Below are positions 25,984 through 34,841 of a stretch of DNA of 64,000 nucleotides, in pieces. The notes under the pieces were generated by a model. That model made no database searches. It worked only from the letters and a program-made list of their open reading frames with translations, and had not been told where the DNA came from. The position numbers were made by a program, and so were the translations under genes. This DNA comes from Streptomyces brevispora (GTDB lineage: Bacteria > Actinomycetota > Actinomycetes > Streptomycetales > Streptomycetaceae): NCBI RefSeq assembly GCF_007829885.1, contig NZ_VIWW01000001.1, positions 930,001-994,000 on the forward strand. The letters run 5' to 3'. The stretch's first letter is position 1, and every line of letters starts with the position of its first letter.

Positions 25984-27000
25984 TCATGACTTCACCAGCC
26001 CCTTGGTCGCGCCCCCGCCGAGCGCCAGATAGACATCCTCCAGGCTGGGCGTCGCCAGGGTGAAGTCGTCGAGCGCGGCGAAGGCCGCGCCACCGGTCAC
26101 CGCGGCGACCGCCGCACGCGCCTCGTCGGGCCCGAGCCGCAGCACCCAGCGGCGTCCGGACTCCTGCGCGGACGCCCGCAGCGCCGCGACCTCGGGCACG
26201 TCCAGCGGTGCCCGCTCGCGCCACACCAGTTCCACCCTGACGTCGCCCGCGACCTGCTCCTTGAGTCCGGCCGGGGTGTCGCAGGCGATGACCTTTCCGC
26301 GGTCGATGACGGCGACCCGGTCGAGGACGGTCTCGGCCTCGATGACGTTGTGGGTGACCAGCAGCACCGTCGCGCCGCGCTCGGCCCGCCGCCGGTCCAC
26401 GGCGGCCCAGACGGCGCGCCGGGCAACGGGGTCCATGCCGGTCGTCGGCTCGTCGAGGATGAGCACCGGACGCTCCCCGACCAGCGCGGCCGCGACACAG
26501 GCGAGCCGCCGCTGCCCGCCGGAGAGTTTCTTCAGGGGTCGTCCGGCGATCTCGCCGAGGCCGAGTTCGTCGAGTACCGCGTCGCGCTCGGCGCGGGCGT
26601 CCCGTACCGGCAGGCCACGCAGCCGCCCGGTGGTCTCGGCGGCGAGCGCCACCGTCAGCTCGTCGAGTGCGGTCGATTCCTGGCCGAGGTAGCCGATCAG
26701 CCGGGAGGCCCGCTCGGGGTGGCGCACGAGGTCGTGGCCGAGCATGTCGACGCTGCCGGAGTCGGGCCGCATCAGCCCGGTGAGCTGTCGTACGAGGGTG
26801 GACTTGCCGGCGCCGTTGGGGCCGAGCAGCCCGAAGATCTCGCCGCGCCGGACGTCCAGGCTGATGCCGTCGGTGGCCCGTACCTCGGGGGTGGCGGGTG
26901 TGCCGCGCCGGCCCCGGGCCGCGGGGTAGGTCTTGACCAGATCACGCACCGCGCACACGGTGCCGTTCGCCGTCTGCGCCTGTGCTGTGCCCGTACTCAC
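25984..27000 (-). CDS. ABC exporter ATP-binding protein
   Basis: A 338-residue ATPase. It has the Walker A GLLGPNGAGKSTLVRQL near residues 56-72, the Q-loop GYLGQES, the signature LSGGQRRLACVAAAL near 158-172, the Walker B PVLILDEPTTGMDP near 178-191 and the H-loop VLLVTHN. The C-terminal third is a DrrA-like extension. GTG at 27000 lacks a clear ribosome-binding site. It powers the ABC-2 permease encoded downstream. The type resembles antibiotic or daunorubicin-like exporters, but the cargo cannot be inferred. Confidence 0.93.
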   Translation of the reverse strand: MSTGTAQAQTANGTVCAVRDLVKTYPAARGRRGTPATPEVRATDGISLDVRRGEIFGLLGPNGAGKSTLVRQLTGLMRPDSGSVDMLGHDLVRHPERASRLIGYLGQESTALDELTVALAAETTGRLRGLPVRDARAERDAVLDELGLGEIAGRPLKKLSGGQRRLACVAAALVGERPVLILDEPTTGMDPVARRAVWAAVDRRRAERGATVLLVTHNVIEAETVLDRVAVIDRGKVIACDTPAGLKEQVAGDVRVELVWRERAPLDVPEVAALRASAQESGRRWVLRLGPDEARAAVAAVTGGAAFAALDDFTLATPSLEDVYLALGGGATKGLVKS

Positions 27001-27112
27001 GAGGTACGAGAGTACGGGGTCCGGGCACCCCCACTACGCCCGGGGCCGCACCGACCGGACAGCAACGCGCCAAACAGCGGCCGGGTCGGGCGCCCCCGGC
27101 CACGATGCGGCC

Positions 27113-28423
27113 TCAGTCCCCGGCCGGCGCCGTTCTCTCCTCCTGACCCACCGGCTGAGCGTGCTTCTCGGGCAGCGGCGGGGCGTGCTCCGCGGCTGCC
27201 CGTACATCGATCTCGCGCCAGAATCCCGCCCGGATCGCGTACCGGTCGTGCTCGTCGATCTGGTCGTCCTTGTGCGCGAGCAGCCCGAACCGGGCCGCGT
27301 ACCGCAACAGCTCGCCGTCGATGCGGTGCGGGACGCGGGGGTACATGGTGGACAGCTTCTGCAGGTGGACGGTCTCCGGCAGCCGTTCCATCCATCGCCG
27401 GGCGAAGACCTGCCCCACCTCGAACGGGTCGCCGCCGACCGTGGTGATGTCCTCCTCCCGGTCCGCCCAGCGCTGCTCGGCGCTGGTGAGATGGGCCAGC
27501 GTCGGGAGGGACGCGGTATCCGGGGGCTCGCCGACGGGGCCGCCGCGCTCCACCCAGCCCCGGTCCGAGGACCAGCGCAGGGTGGCGCCGGCGGGCGGCG
27601 GCTGGGTGGCGGGCTGGACCGGCGGGGTGCCGGGGCCGCGCAGGGTGCCCGCGAGGTCCTTCGGGGTGGGGACGCCCCGGCCCGCGTGGTTGTTCGGGGT
27701 GGGGGCGGCGCTCTCGTCGGGCGCCGTGGACGCGTCGTCGCGGGCGGCTTCGGCCTGGGCCCGGGAGCCCCGCTCGGCGGAGGCCGCGAGGGCCGCCTCG
27801 GGCAGCGGTGCGGAGAGGATCGCGGCGATCTCGGAATTCCGCGCGGCGGGCGGCGGCGCACACGGGCCGCCGGTCTCCTTCGCCCGTACCGCACGGGTGA
27901 TCCAGGCCCGGTCCAGCACGCGCCGTTCGTCGGCCTCGGCGACGAGGTCCTCGGACTGGTTGTAGTCGCCGTCGGCGGCCTGGACCGCCCAGAGGTGGAC
28001 GGCGACGCCGTGCTCCTTGGCGGACATCAGTCCGGGCAGCAGATCACCGTCGCCGGTCACCAGGACCACATCGGAGCAGGCCCGGTTCCGCGCGAGCTCG
28101 GTGAGCTCGGCGTGCATCGCCGCGTCGACACCCTTCTGCGCCCAACGCCCGTCACTGCGGGTGAGGGCCCCCAGGCGCACCGTCACCCGCGACATGACGC
28201 GCAGTCTGCGGTGCTCGGGCTGCGGTACCCGGTCGGGGGCGCCGTCGAACCAGTAGATCCGCAGCAGCGGCTGTTCCGTGTCGGCCTCCGCCCGCTCCCG
28301 GAGCCCCTGGATCAGAGCCGCGTGGTCGACGGTGATGCGGGAGCGGGCGGGCTCTCCTGCAAGCAGGCTCGCGGCTGCGCCCAGCAAGTAGCCGGCGTCC
28401 ACCAGGACGACGCATCGGTCCAC
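27113..28423 (-). CDS. NYN-domain (PIN-like) putative RNase with C-terminal extension
   Basis: A 436-residue protein. The first 165 residues form a NYN/LabA-type domain. It has CVVLVDAGYLLGAA near residue 5 (catalytic Asp), KGVDAAMHAELTELA near 98 and SDVVLVTGDGDLLPG near 117, the acidic metal site of PIN-like nucleases. A linker rich in Pro/Ala follows. The last 130 residues hold a helical domain with VPHRIDGELLRYAARFGLL, which could be a winged-helix RNA-binding fold. GTG at 28423 has AGAGG about 9 nt upstream, whereas GTG at 28432 touches it. A strong inverted repeat lies 39-90 bp before the start. RNA cleavage is inferred from family. Confidence 0.85.
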   Translation of the reverse strand: MDRCVVLVDAGYLLGAAASLLAGEPARSRITVDHAALIQGLRERAEADTEQPLLRIYWFDGAPDRVPQPEHRRLRVMSRVTVRLGALTRSDGRWAQKGVDAAMHAELTELARNRACSDVVLVTGDGDLLPGLMSAKEHGVAVHLWAVQAADGDYNQSEDLVAEADERRVLDRAWITRAVRAKETGGPCAPPPAARNSEIAAILSAPLPEAALAASAERGSRAQAEAARDDASTAPDESAAPTPNNHAGRGVPTPKDLAGTLRGPGTPPVQPATQPPPAGATLRWSSDRGWVERGGPVGEPPDTASLPTLAHLTSAEQRWADREEDITTVGGDPFEVGQVFARRWMERLPETVHLQKLSTMYPRVPHRIDGELLRYAARFGLLAHKDDQIDEHDRYAIRAGFWREIDVRAAAEHAPPLPEKHAQPVGQEERTAPAGD

Positions 28424-28461
28424 GCGTTCCACCCTCTTCCAGGAATTCGGGATCGGGTTCA

Positions 28462-28513
28462 GCGGGTCCGGTCATCGGAGCGCGGCGTCGCACCGTCCGA
28501 TGACCGGACCCGC
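28462..28513. promoter_or_regulatory. 18-bp perfect inverted repeat upstream of the NYN gene
   Basis: GCGGGTCCGGTCATCGGA (28462-28479) pairs perfectly with its copy at 28496-28513 across a 16-nt loop. The repeat lies 39 bp upstream of the NYN start. It is not between convergent genes, so its role may be a leader hairpin, a binding site or a terminator of upstream transcription. Confidence 0.6.
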
Positions 28514-28710
28514 TTACTCAGGGTTTCCTTCGAGTCTGCCCGACCGCGCGGGGGTTGACGGCCGGAACTCGATCATCGGCGTGGCGGATCCGGAAAACGG
28601 CGCATCATACCCCCTAGCTACGCACGGTAATGATCCAACATGCGCACTTTATCCAATTATGTGAATCTGACAGCGGTCCTGGCCCCGAGAGTCCCCATAG
28701 GAGGAACACC

Positions 28711-28890
28711 ATGGCCAAGAACAAGAACCGCAAGCAGGGCAGCCAGCAGGAGCGCGCCACCGAGTCGGAGCGCGGTGCGCAGGAGGCGCGTTCGACGGCT
28801 TTCGAGTCGCAGAACCAGCCTCAGGCCCAGTCCCAGGGCAGCCCTGGCGATGTTGCGCGTAAGCATCAGCGGCGCTTCGGCCACAACTGA
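28711..28890 (+). CDS. 59-residue charged, glutamine-rich protein
   Basis: A 59-residue hydrophilic protein, start MAKNKNRKQGSQQERATE, end DVARKHQRRFGHN. It has no membrane segment and no cysteine, and is rich in Gln, Ser, Arg and Glu. ATG at 28711 has a strong AGGAGG 7 nt upstream, which marks a real, well-translated gene. I recall similar short proteins next to dnaE in streptomycetes, but no function. The AT-rich stretch at about 28600-28670 likely holds its promoter, though no hexamers were assigned. A terminator shared with dnaE follows. Confidence 0.8.
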   Translation: MAKNKNRKQGSQQERATESERGAQEARSTAFESQNQPQAQSQGSPGDVARKHQRRFGHN

Positions 28891-28925
28891 CCGGACTTCT
28901 CCGGTACGGCCACAGGCCGGTAGCC

Positions 28926-28962
28926 GAGAGGGGCGCACCCGCTTCCGCGGGGCGCCCCTCTC
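28926..28962. terminator. Bidirectional terminator between the 59-aa gene and dnaE
   Basis: GAGAGGGGCGC (28926-28936) pairs with GCGCCCCTCTC (28952-28962). CCCGC and GCGGG extend the stem around a TTCC loop. It lies between convergent genes and serves both. Confidence 0.85.
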
Positions 28963-29016
28963 GTGCGTGCGGATGTCGGGCCTCGGCGGCTGTCGGTGCC
29001 CTGGCCGGAGAGCCTC

Positions 29017-32000
29017 TCAGCCGGCCAGGCAGGACGGGCCGAGCAGCACCTTCAGATCGCCGAAGAGCGCCGGGTCGGGCTTCACCCGGTGCCGGTCGAG
29101 CCGGAGCACCGTGGTCTTGCGGGGGCCCTGGAGCCTGATCCTCACCTCGGTGTCGCCGCGGTGGCTGTTGAGCACCTCGCCGAGCCGGCTGACCATGGGC
29201 GGGGTGATCTTGACGGTGGGGATGGTCAGAACCACGGGGGCGTTGGTGCCGGCCGACGAGATGTCGGGGACCTGCATCTCCATCGCGACGAGCCGCGGCA
29301 CGTCCTCCCGCTTGTCGAGGCGCCCCTTGACGAAGACGACGGTGTCCTCGACGAGCTGGGTGGAGACCAGCTGGTAGGTGGCGGGGAAGAACATGCACTC
29401 GATGGAGCCGGCCAGATCCTCGACGGTGGCGATGGCCCAGGCGTTGCCCTGCTTGGTCATCTTGCGCTGGAGGCCGGAGATGATGCCTCCGATGGTGACG
29501 ATCGCGCCGTCGCTGTGCTCGCCGCCGGTGAGCTGGGAGATCGCGGCGTCGGACTTGTCGCTCAGCACGTGCTCGATGCCGAAGAGCGGGTGGTCGGAGA
29601 CGTACAGCCCGAGCATTTCGCGCTCCTGGGCAAGCAGATAGGCCTTCTCCCATTCGATGTCGGAGAACTCCACGTCGAGCCCGAAGCTCGGCTCGCCGCT
29701 GTCCTCCTCACCGCCGCCGAAGAGGTCGAACTGTCCCTCGGCCTCCTTGCGCTTGACCTGCACCACGTTGTCGATCATGGGTTCGTGGTGGGCGACGAGC
29801 CCCTTGCGGGTGTGGCCCATCTCGTCGAACGCGCCGGCCTTGATCAGGGACTCCACGGTCCGCTTGTTGCAGACGACCGCCTCGACCTTCTCCAGGAAGT
29901 CGGGGAAGCTGCTGTACTTCCCCTTCGTCTTGCGGCACCGGATGATCGAGTCGACGACGTTCTGACCGACGTTGCGGATGGCCGTCAGCCCGAAGAGGAT
30001 GACGTCGTCACCCTGTGCGGCGAAGTTCGACTCGGACTCGTTGACGTTCGGCGGGAGCACCTTGATGCCCATGCGGCGGCACTCGTTGAGGTAGACCGCC
30101 GACTTGTCCTTGTCGTCCTTGACCGAGGTCAGCAGCGCCGCCATGTACTCGGCGGGATAGTTGGCCTTCAGATATCCGGTCCAGTAGGTGACCAGGCCGT
30201 ACGCGGAGGAGTGCGCCTTGTTGAAGGCGTATCCCGCGAACGGGACCAGTACGTCCCAGAGCGCCTTGATCGCGGCGTCGGAGAAGCCGTTCTTCTTGGC
30301 ACCCGCCTCGAACAGGACGAAGTTCTTCGCCAGCTCGTCGGCCTTCTTCTTGCCCATGACACGGCGCAGGATGTCGGCCTCGCCGAGCGAGTACCCGGCG
30401 ACGATCTGGGCGGCCTTCTGGACCTGCTCCTGGTAGACGATCAGGCCGTAGGTGAGGCCGAGGACCTCCTTGAGCGGCTCCTCCAGCTCCGGGTGGATCG
30501 GAGTGATCTCCTGGCGGGCGTTCTTGCGCTCGGCGTAGTTCGTGTGCGAGTTCATGCCCATCGGGCCCGGCCGGTACAGGGCCGAGACGGCGGAAATGTC
30601 CTCGAAGTTGTCGGGCTGCATCTGACGCAGCAGCGAACGCATCGGCCCGCCGTCGAACTGGAACACCCCGAGCGTGTCACCGCGGCAGAGCAGTTCGTAC
30701 GTCTTGGGGTCGTCCAGCGGGAGCGCCAGCATCTCCAGGTCGATGTTCTTGTTGGACTTCACCATCTTGATGGCGTCGTCCATGATCGTCAGGTTGCGCA
30801 GCCCCAGGAAGTCCATCTTGAGCAGGCCGAGTGACTCGCACTGCGGGTAGTCCCACTGGGTGATGGTGACGCCGTCGGAGTGCCGCACCCACACCGGGGC
30901 GTGGTCGACGATCGGCTCGCTGGACATGATGACGCCCGCGGCGTGCACGCCCATCTGCCGGACCAGGCCCTCGACGCCCTTCGCGGTGTCGATGACCTTC
31001 TGGACGTCCGGCTCGTTCTCGTACATCCCCCGGATCTCGCCCGCCTCGCTGTAGCGCGGGTGCTTGGGGTCGGTGATGCCGTTGAGGTCGATGCCCTTGC
31101 CGAGGACGTCGGCGGGCATGGCCTTGGTGAGCCGGTCGCCCATCGCGTACGGGTAGCCGAGGACGCGGGCGGAGTCCTTGATCGCGTTCTTGGCCTTGAT
31201 CTTGCCGTACGTGCCGATCATGGCGACCTTGTCGGCGCCGTACTTCTCCGTCACGTACCTGATCACCTCGACGCGCCTGCGCTCGTCGAAGTCGATGTCG
31301 ACGTCGGGCATGGAGACGCGCTCGGGGTTGAGGAAGCGCTCGAAGATCAGTCCGTGCTCGATCGGGTCGAGGTCGGTGATGCCCATCGCGTACGACACGA
31401 TCGACCCGGCGGCGGAGCCACGGCCGGGGCCGACCGCGATGCCGTTGTTCTTCGCCCACATGATGAAGTCCGCGACGACCAGGAAGTACCCCGGGAACCC
31501 CATCTGGATGATGATGTCCATCTCGTACTCGACCTGCTTCTGCCGGTCGTCGGGCACACCGTTCGGGAAGCGGCGGTTCATCCCGGCCCGGACCTCTTCC
31601 TGGAACCAGGTGATCTCCGTGAAGCCGTCCGGGATGTCGAACTTCGGCATCAGGTCGCGCTTCTCGAACATCCCGGTGGTGTCGATCTGCTGCGCGACCA
31701 GCAGGGTGTTGGCACAGCCCTGCTGCCAGGCGTCCGAGGAGTCGACGGCGTACATCTCGTCCGCGGTCTTCAGGTAGTAGCCGGTGCCGTCGAAGCGGAA
31801 GCGGTCCGGGTCGGAGAGGTTCTTGCCGGTCTGGATGCACAGCAGCGCGTCATGGGCGGTCGCCTCATGGGCGTAGGTGTAGTGCGAGTCGTTGGTGACG
31901 AGCGGCGGGATGTCCAGCTTCCGGCCGATTTCGAGGAGCCCGTCACGGACCCGGCGCTCGATCTCGATGCCGTGGTCCATCAGCTCCAGGAAGTACTTGC

Positions 32001-32553
32001 CCTCGCCGAAGATGTCCTTGTAGTCGGAGGCCGCCCGCACCGCCTCGTCGAACTGCCCGAGGCGCAGCCGCGTCTGCACCTCGCCCGAGGGGCACCCGGT
32101 GGAGGCGATCAGGCCCTCGGACCACTTGGAGATCGTCTCCCGGTCCATCCGCGGCCACTTCTGGAGCCAGCCCTCGGCGTAGGCGTCCGAGGACAGCTTG
32201 AAGAGGTTGTGCAGCCCCTTCGCGTTCGACGCCCAGATCGTCTTGTGGGTGTAACCACCCGAGCCGGAGACATCGTCGCGCTTCTGGTGCGGCTGACCCC
32301 ACTGGATCTTCCGCTTGTGCTTGCGCGACTCCGGAGCGACGTACGCCTCGATCCCGATGATCGGTGTCACATTCGCCTTGACCGCCGAATGGAAGAAGTC
32401 GTACGCCCCGTGCAGGTTGCCGTGGTCGGTCATCGCGATATGGGACATGCCCATCTCGTTGCACGCCTCGAACATGTCCTTGAGCCGCGCGGCACCGTCC
32501 AGCAGGGAGTACTGGGTGTGGACGTGAAGGTGCGTGAAAGGCGGCTTGGTCAC
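29017..32553 (-). CDS. dnaE: DNA polymerase III alpha subunit
   Basis: DnaE is the replicative polymerase catalytic subunit. The 1,178-residue product matches the usual DnaE1 length. It begins with a PHP domain, THLHVHTQYSLLDGAARLKD near residues 7-26. It has the palm-site acids in MPDVDIDFDERRR near residues 414-426, and the fingers and C-terminal OB-fold region (VTIGGIISGLQRKMTKQG). GTG at 32553 has GGAGG 9 nt upstream. An open frame continues further upstream but lacks conserved sequence. It is divergent from the DUF2252 gene and transcribed alone. Confidence 0.97.
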   Translation of the reverse strand: MTKPPFTHLHVHTQYSLLDGAARLKDMFEACNEMGMSHIAMTDHGNLHGAYDFFHSAVKANVTPIIGIEAYVAPESRKHKRKIQWGQPHQKRDDVSGSGGYTHKTIWASNAKGLHNLFKLSSDAYAEGWLQKWPRMDRETISKWSEGLIASTGCPSGEVQTRLRLGQFDEAVRAASDYKDIFGEGKYFLELMDHGIEIERRVRDGLLEIGRKLDIPPLVTNDSHYTYAHEATAHDALLCIQTGKNLSDPDRFRFDGTGYYLKTADEMYAVDSSDAWQQGCANTLLVAQQIDTTGMFEKRDLMPKFDIPDGFTEITWFQEEVRAGMNRRFPNGVPDDRQKQVEYEMDIIIQMGFPGYFLVVADFIMWAKNNGIAVGPGRGSAAGSIVSYAMGITDLDPIEHGLIFERFLNPERVSMPDVDIDFDERRRVEVIRYVTEKYGADKVAMIGTYGKIKAKNAIKDSARVLGYPYAMGDRLTKAMPADVLGKGIDLNGITDPKHPRYSEAGEIRGMYENEPDVQKVIDTAKGVEGLVRQMGVHAAGVIMSSEPIVDHAPVWVRHSDGVTITQWDYPQCESLGLLKMDFLGLRNLTIMDDAIKMVKSNKNIDLEMLALPLDDPKTYELLCRGDTLGVFQFDGGPMRSLLRQMQPDNFEDISAVSALYRPGPMGMNSHTNYAERKNARQEITPIHPELEEPLKEVLGLTYGLIVYQEQVQKAAQIVAGYSLGEADILRRVMGKKKADELAKNFVLFEAGAKKNGFSDAAIKALWDVLVPFAGYAFNKAHSSAYGLVTYWTGYLKANYPAEYMAALLTSVKDDKDKSAVYLNECRRMGIKVLPPNVNESESNFAAQGDDVILFGLTAIRNVGQNVVDSIIRCRKTKGKYSSFPDFLEKVEAVVCNKRTVESLIKAGAFDEMGHTRKGLVAHHEPMIDNVVQVKRKEAEGQFDLFGGGEEDSGEPSFGLDVEFSDIEWEKAYLLAQEREMLGLYVSDHPLFGIEHVLSDKSDAAISQLTGGEHSDGAIVTIGGIISGLQRKMTKQGNAWAIATVEDLAGSIECMFFPATYQLVSTQLVEDTVVFVKGRLDKREDVPRLVAMEMQVPDISSAGTNAPVVLTIPTVKITPPMVSRLGEVLNSHRGDTEVRIRLQGPRKTTVLRLDRHRVKPDPALFGDLKVLLGPSCLAG

Positions 32554-32734
32554 GGCGCTGTGCCTCCGGGAAAACTGGGGATGACGGCTTGGGGGGACAG
32601 CGTGGAAGTCTACGTCTCCGAGGTGACAACCGGCGGGCACTCCGGGATACGGTCGCGCGTTGGAAGAGCCGGGGCGCCCGTCCCATTTGCCGCGTACGTC
32701 GTCACGCACGCCAGGTACCAGGAGGCACCCAGAG

Positions 32735-34060
32735 ATGTCGGAAACGCAGACCGGCGCAGCGCAGCGCGGGGAGCAGATCCTTGAGATCTTCGACACGGCG
32801 TTCGGTGAGCTGCTGGCCGCCGATCCGGCTGCCTTCCGGGTCAAGTTCCGCAAGATGGCGGGCTCGGCCTTCGCCTTCTACCGGGGCACTGCGTGCCTGT
32901 TCTACGGCGACCTGGAGCGGGAGCGGCACGGCGGCCCGTATCTCGACGAGCGCACCGGCCGGGTGTGGATCCACGGCGATCTGCACGCGGAGAATTTCGG
33001 CACGTACATGGATGCCAACGGCCGGCTGATCTTCAACGTCAACGACTTCGACGAGGCGTACGTGGGCCCCTTCACGTGGGACCTCAAGCGGTTCGCCGCC
33101 TCGGTCGCGCTGATCGGTTACGCGAAGGCGCTGGGCGACGACCAGATCACCGAGCTCGTCCAGGTCTACGCGGCGGCCTACCGCGAGCGGATCCACGCGC
33201 TGGCGACGGGCGCGAAGAACGACGAGCTGCCGCCGTTCACCCTGGACACCGCCGAGGGCCCGCTGCTCGGGGCGCTGCGCGCCGCCCGGTCGCTGACCCG
33301 GGTCTCGTTGCTGGACTCGATGACGGAGATCCGTGACTTCGAGCGCCGCTTCGCCGACGGCGGCGGTGCGATCGACCTGGACGCGGCGACGCGCTACAAG
33401 GTCCTCGCGGCGTTCGACGGATATCTGGAGACGCTGCCGGAGTCGAGTCTGACCCGGCCCGACTCCTACCGGGTCAAGGACGTCGTCGGCCGGCGCGGGA
33501 TCGGTATCGGATCGGCCGGGCTGCCCTCGTACAACATCCTTCTGGAGGGCAACAGCGACGCCCTGGAGAACGATGTGGTGATCTACCTCAAGCAGGCGCA
33601 GACCCCCGCGGTCTCCCGGCACATCACGGACGCCGCCGTACGGGAGTACTTCCAGCACGAGGGGCACCGCACGGTGATCTCGCAGCGCGCCCTCCAGGCG
33701 CACGCCGACCCGTGGCTTGGCTGGACCGAGCTGGACGGGGCCGGGCAGCTGGTCGCCGAGGTGTCGCCGTACGCGGTCGATCTGGACTGGTCCGACATCG
33801 ACGAGCCCGACGAGATCGCGGCGGTCGTCGCCGACCTCGGCCGGGCGACGGCGACGATGCACTCCGCGGCGGACGACGAGAGCGGCCACTCGCTGGTGCC
33901 GTTCTCCACCGAGCGGGCGATCGACGCGGCGATCGCGGCGGACGAGGAGGGCTTCGGGGACCTGCTGGTGGACTTTGCCCACAGCTACGGCGCCAGGGCG
34001 CGCGCGGACCACCAGATCTTCGTGGACCTCTTCCGCAACGGCCGGATCCCGGGGCTGTAG
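32735..34060 (+). CDS. DUF2252 (kinase-like fold) protein
   Basis: A 441-residue cytoplasmic protein of DUF2252. It has FAFYRGTACLFYGDL near residues 48-62, WIHGDLHAENFGTYMDANG near 77-95 and FNVNDFDEAYVGPFTWDLKR near 99-118. The HGDLHAEN and NDFDEA pair resembles the catalytic and metal-binding loops of aminoglycoside-kinase-like folds. ATG at 32735 has GGAGG 10 nt upstream. Activity is unknown. It is divergent from dnaE with a 181-bp gap and is followed by a gene with its own promoter. Confidence 0.88.
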   Translation: MSETQTGAAQRGEQILEIFDTAFGELLAADPAAFRVKFRKMAGSAFAFYRGTACLFYGDLERERHGGPYLDERTGRVWIHGDLHAENFGTYMDANGRLIFNVNDFDEAYVGPFTWDLKRFAASVALIGYAKALGDDQITELVQVYAAAYRERIHALATGAKNDELPPFTLDTAEGPLLGALRAARSLTRVSLLDSMTEIRDFERRFADGGGAIDLDAATRYKVLAAFDGYLETLPESSLTRPDSYRVKDVVGRRGIGIGSAGLPSYNILLEGNSDALENDVVIYLKQAQTPAVSRHITDAAVREYFQHEGHRTVISQRALQAHADPWLGWTELDGAGQLVAEVSPYAVDLDWSDIDEPDEIAAVVADLGRATATMHSAADDESGHSLVPFSTERAIDAAIAADEEGFGDLLVDFAHSYGARARADHQIFVDLFRNGRIPGL

Positions 34061-34181
34061 CAGGGCATCGGAGACCGCGACGAGCGCAAGGGGGCGGAGG
34101 TGTTTGCGGGCCCTTTGGTTGGGGCGATTTCCCGCCATGCGCAAGCCGTGAGCGGAATCCACAGCTCCGCAAAAAGTCGCT

Positions 34182-34209
34182 TTGCACCCGCGGCGTCCCT
34201 GGGTAGTGT
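34182..34209 (+). promoter_or_regulatory. Sigma-70-type promoter of the secreted-protein gene
   Basis: TTGCAC (34182-34187) and TAGTGT (34204-34209) are spaced by 16 bp. TAGTGT fits the Streptomyces vegetative -10 pattern. A start near 34216 gives a leader of about 35 nt with AGGGGG before ATG 34251. Confidence 0.6.
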
Positions 34210-34250
34210 CACCGTGAGTTGATCATGGCTAACTATCTAGGGGGATATCC

Positions 34251-34685
34251 ATGAACCGCCGCATCACGCTGACCCTTGCCGCCTGTACAGCGGCAGGTGG
34301 GTCGCTGCTCGCCGCTCCCGCCCAGGCGGCCGGGCCCGACACGTCCGCACAGGCCGTGCACGCCGCACCGACCGCCGTGGTCGCCTCCAGCGACCGGGTC
34401 AAGTGCACCAGCCTGAGCAACGGGCAGCTCTGCATCTCTCTCAACACGGGCCCCTCCCGCATCGAGGTCTTCTACACCAAGAGCGGTGGCTCGACCATCA
34501 AGGCGAACCTCGGGTTCCGTTCCTCCAGCACGTCCTACAGCGCGCTGAAGACCATCAGCACCGGTGAGCGGGCCGCTGCGACCTGGAACATGAGCTACCC
34601 CTGCGGCAAGAAGTACGTGGGGCTGATCAAGGTCCAGGGCCAGGGCACCTTCGAGACCCCCGCCGCCACCCCGCCCTGCGGATAG
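34251..34685 (+). CDS. Small secreted four-cysteine protein
   Basis: A 144-residue exported protein. The signal peptide is MNRRITLTLAACTAAGGSLL..APAQA with cleavage probably after AQA (about residue 26). The mature part has four cysteines, VKCTSLSNGQLCI near 53-63 and YPCGKK with PPCG near the end. This is consistent with two disulfides. Ser/Thr/Gly-rich strands (SRIEVFYTKSGGSTIKANLG) suggest a small beta-sandwich. I do not know the family. AGGGGG 7 nt before ATG and a good promoter support high expression. A DsbA-like gene lies about 0.9 kb downstream and could serve it. Confidence 0.8.
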   Translation: MNRRITLTLAACTAAGGSLLAAPAQAAGPDTSAQAVHAAPTAVVASSDRVKCTSLSNGQLCISLNTGPSRIEVFYTKSGGSTIKANLGFRSSSTSYSALKTISTGERAAATWNMSYPCGKKYVGLIKVQGQGTFETPAATPPCG

Positions 34686-34738
34686 CGGAGAGCCGTCCCG
34701 GACGCGGCAGGGCCGCGAGGTGATCCGGGACGTCTGAC

Positions 34739-34780
34739 GGCCCCGCCGACCGTCGCCCTTACGGGACGGGCGGCGGGGCC
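34739..34780 (+). terminator. Terminator after the secreted-protein gene
   Basis: GGCCCCGCCG (34739-34748) pairs with CGGCGGGGCC (34771-34780). An inner CCGTC/GACGG stem follows the same axis, and CTCTTGT comes after it. Strong rightward terminator. Confidence 0.8.
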
Positions 34781-34841
34781 CTCTTGTGGACCCGTACCCT
34801 TTATGGGCCGTTCACAGGCTCGCATGCGACACTCCTGGACG

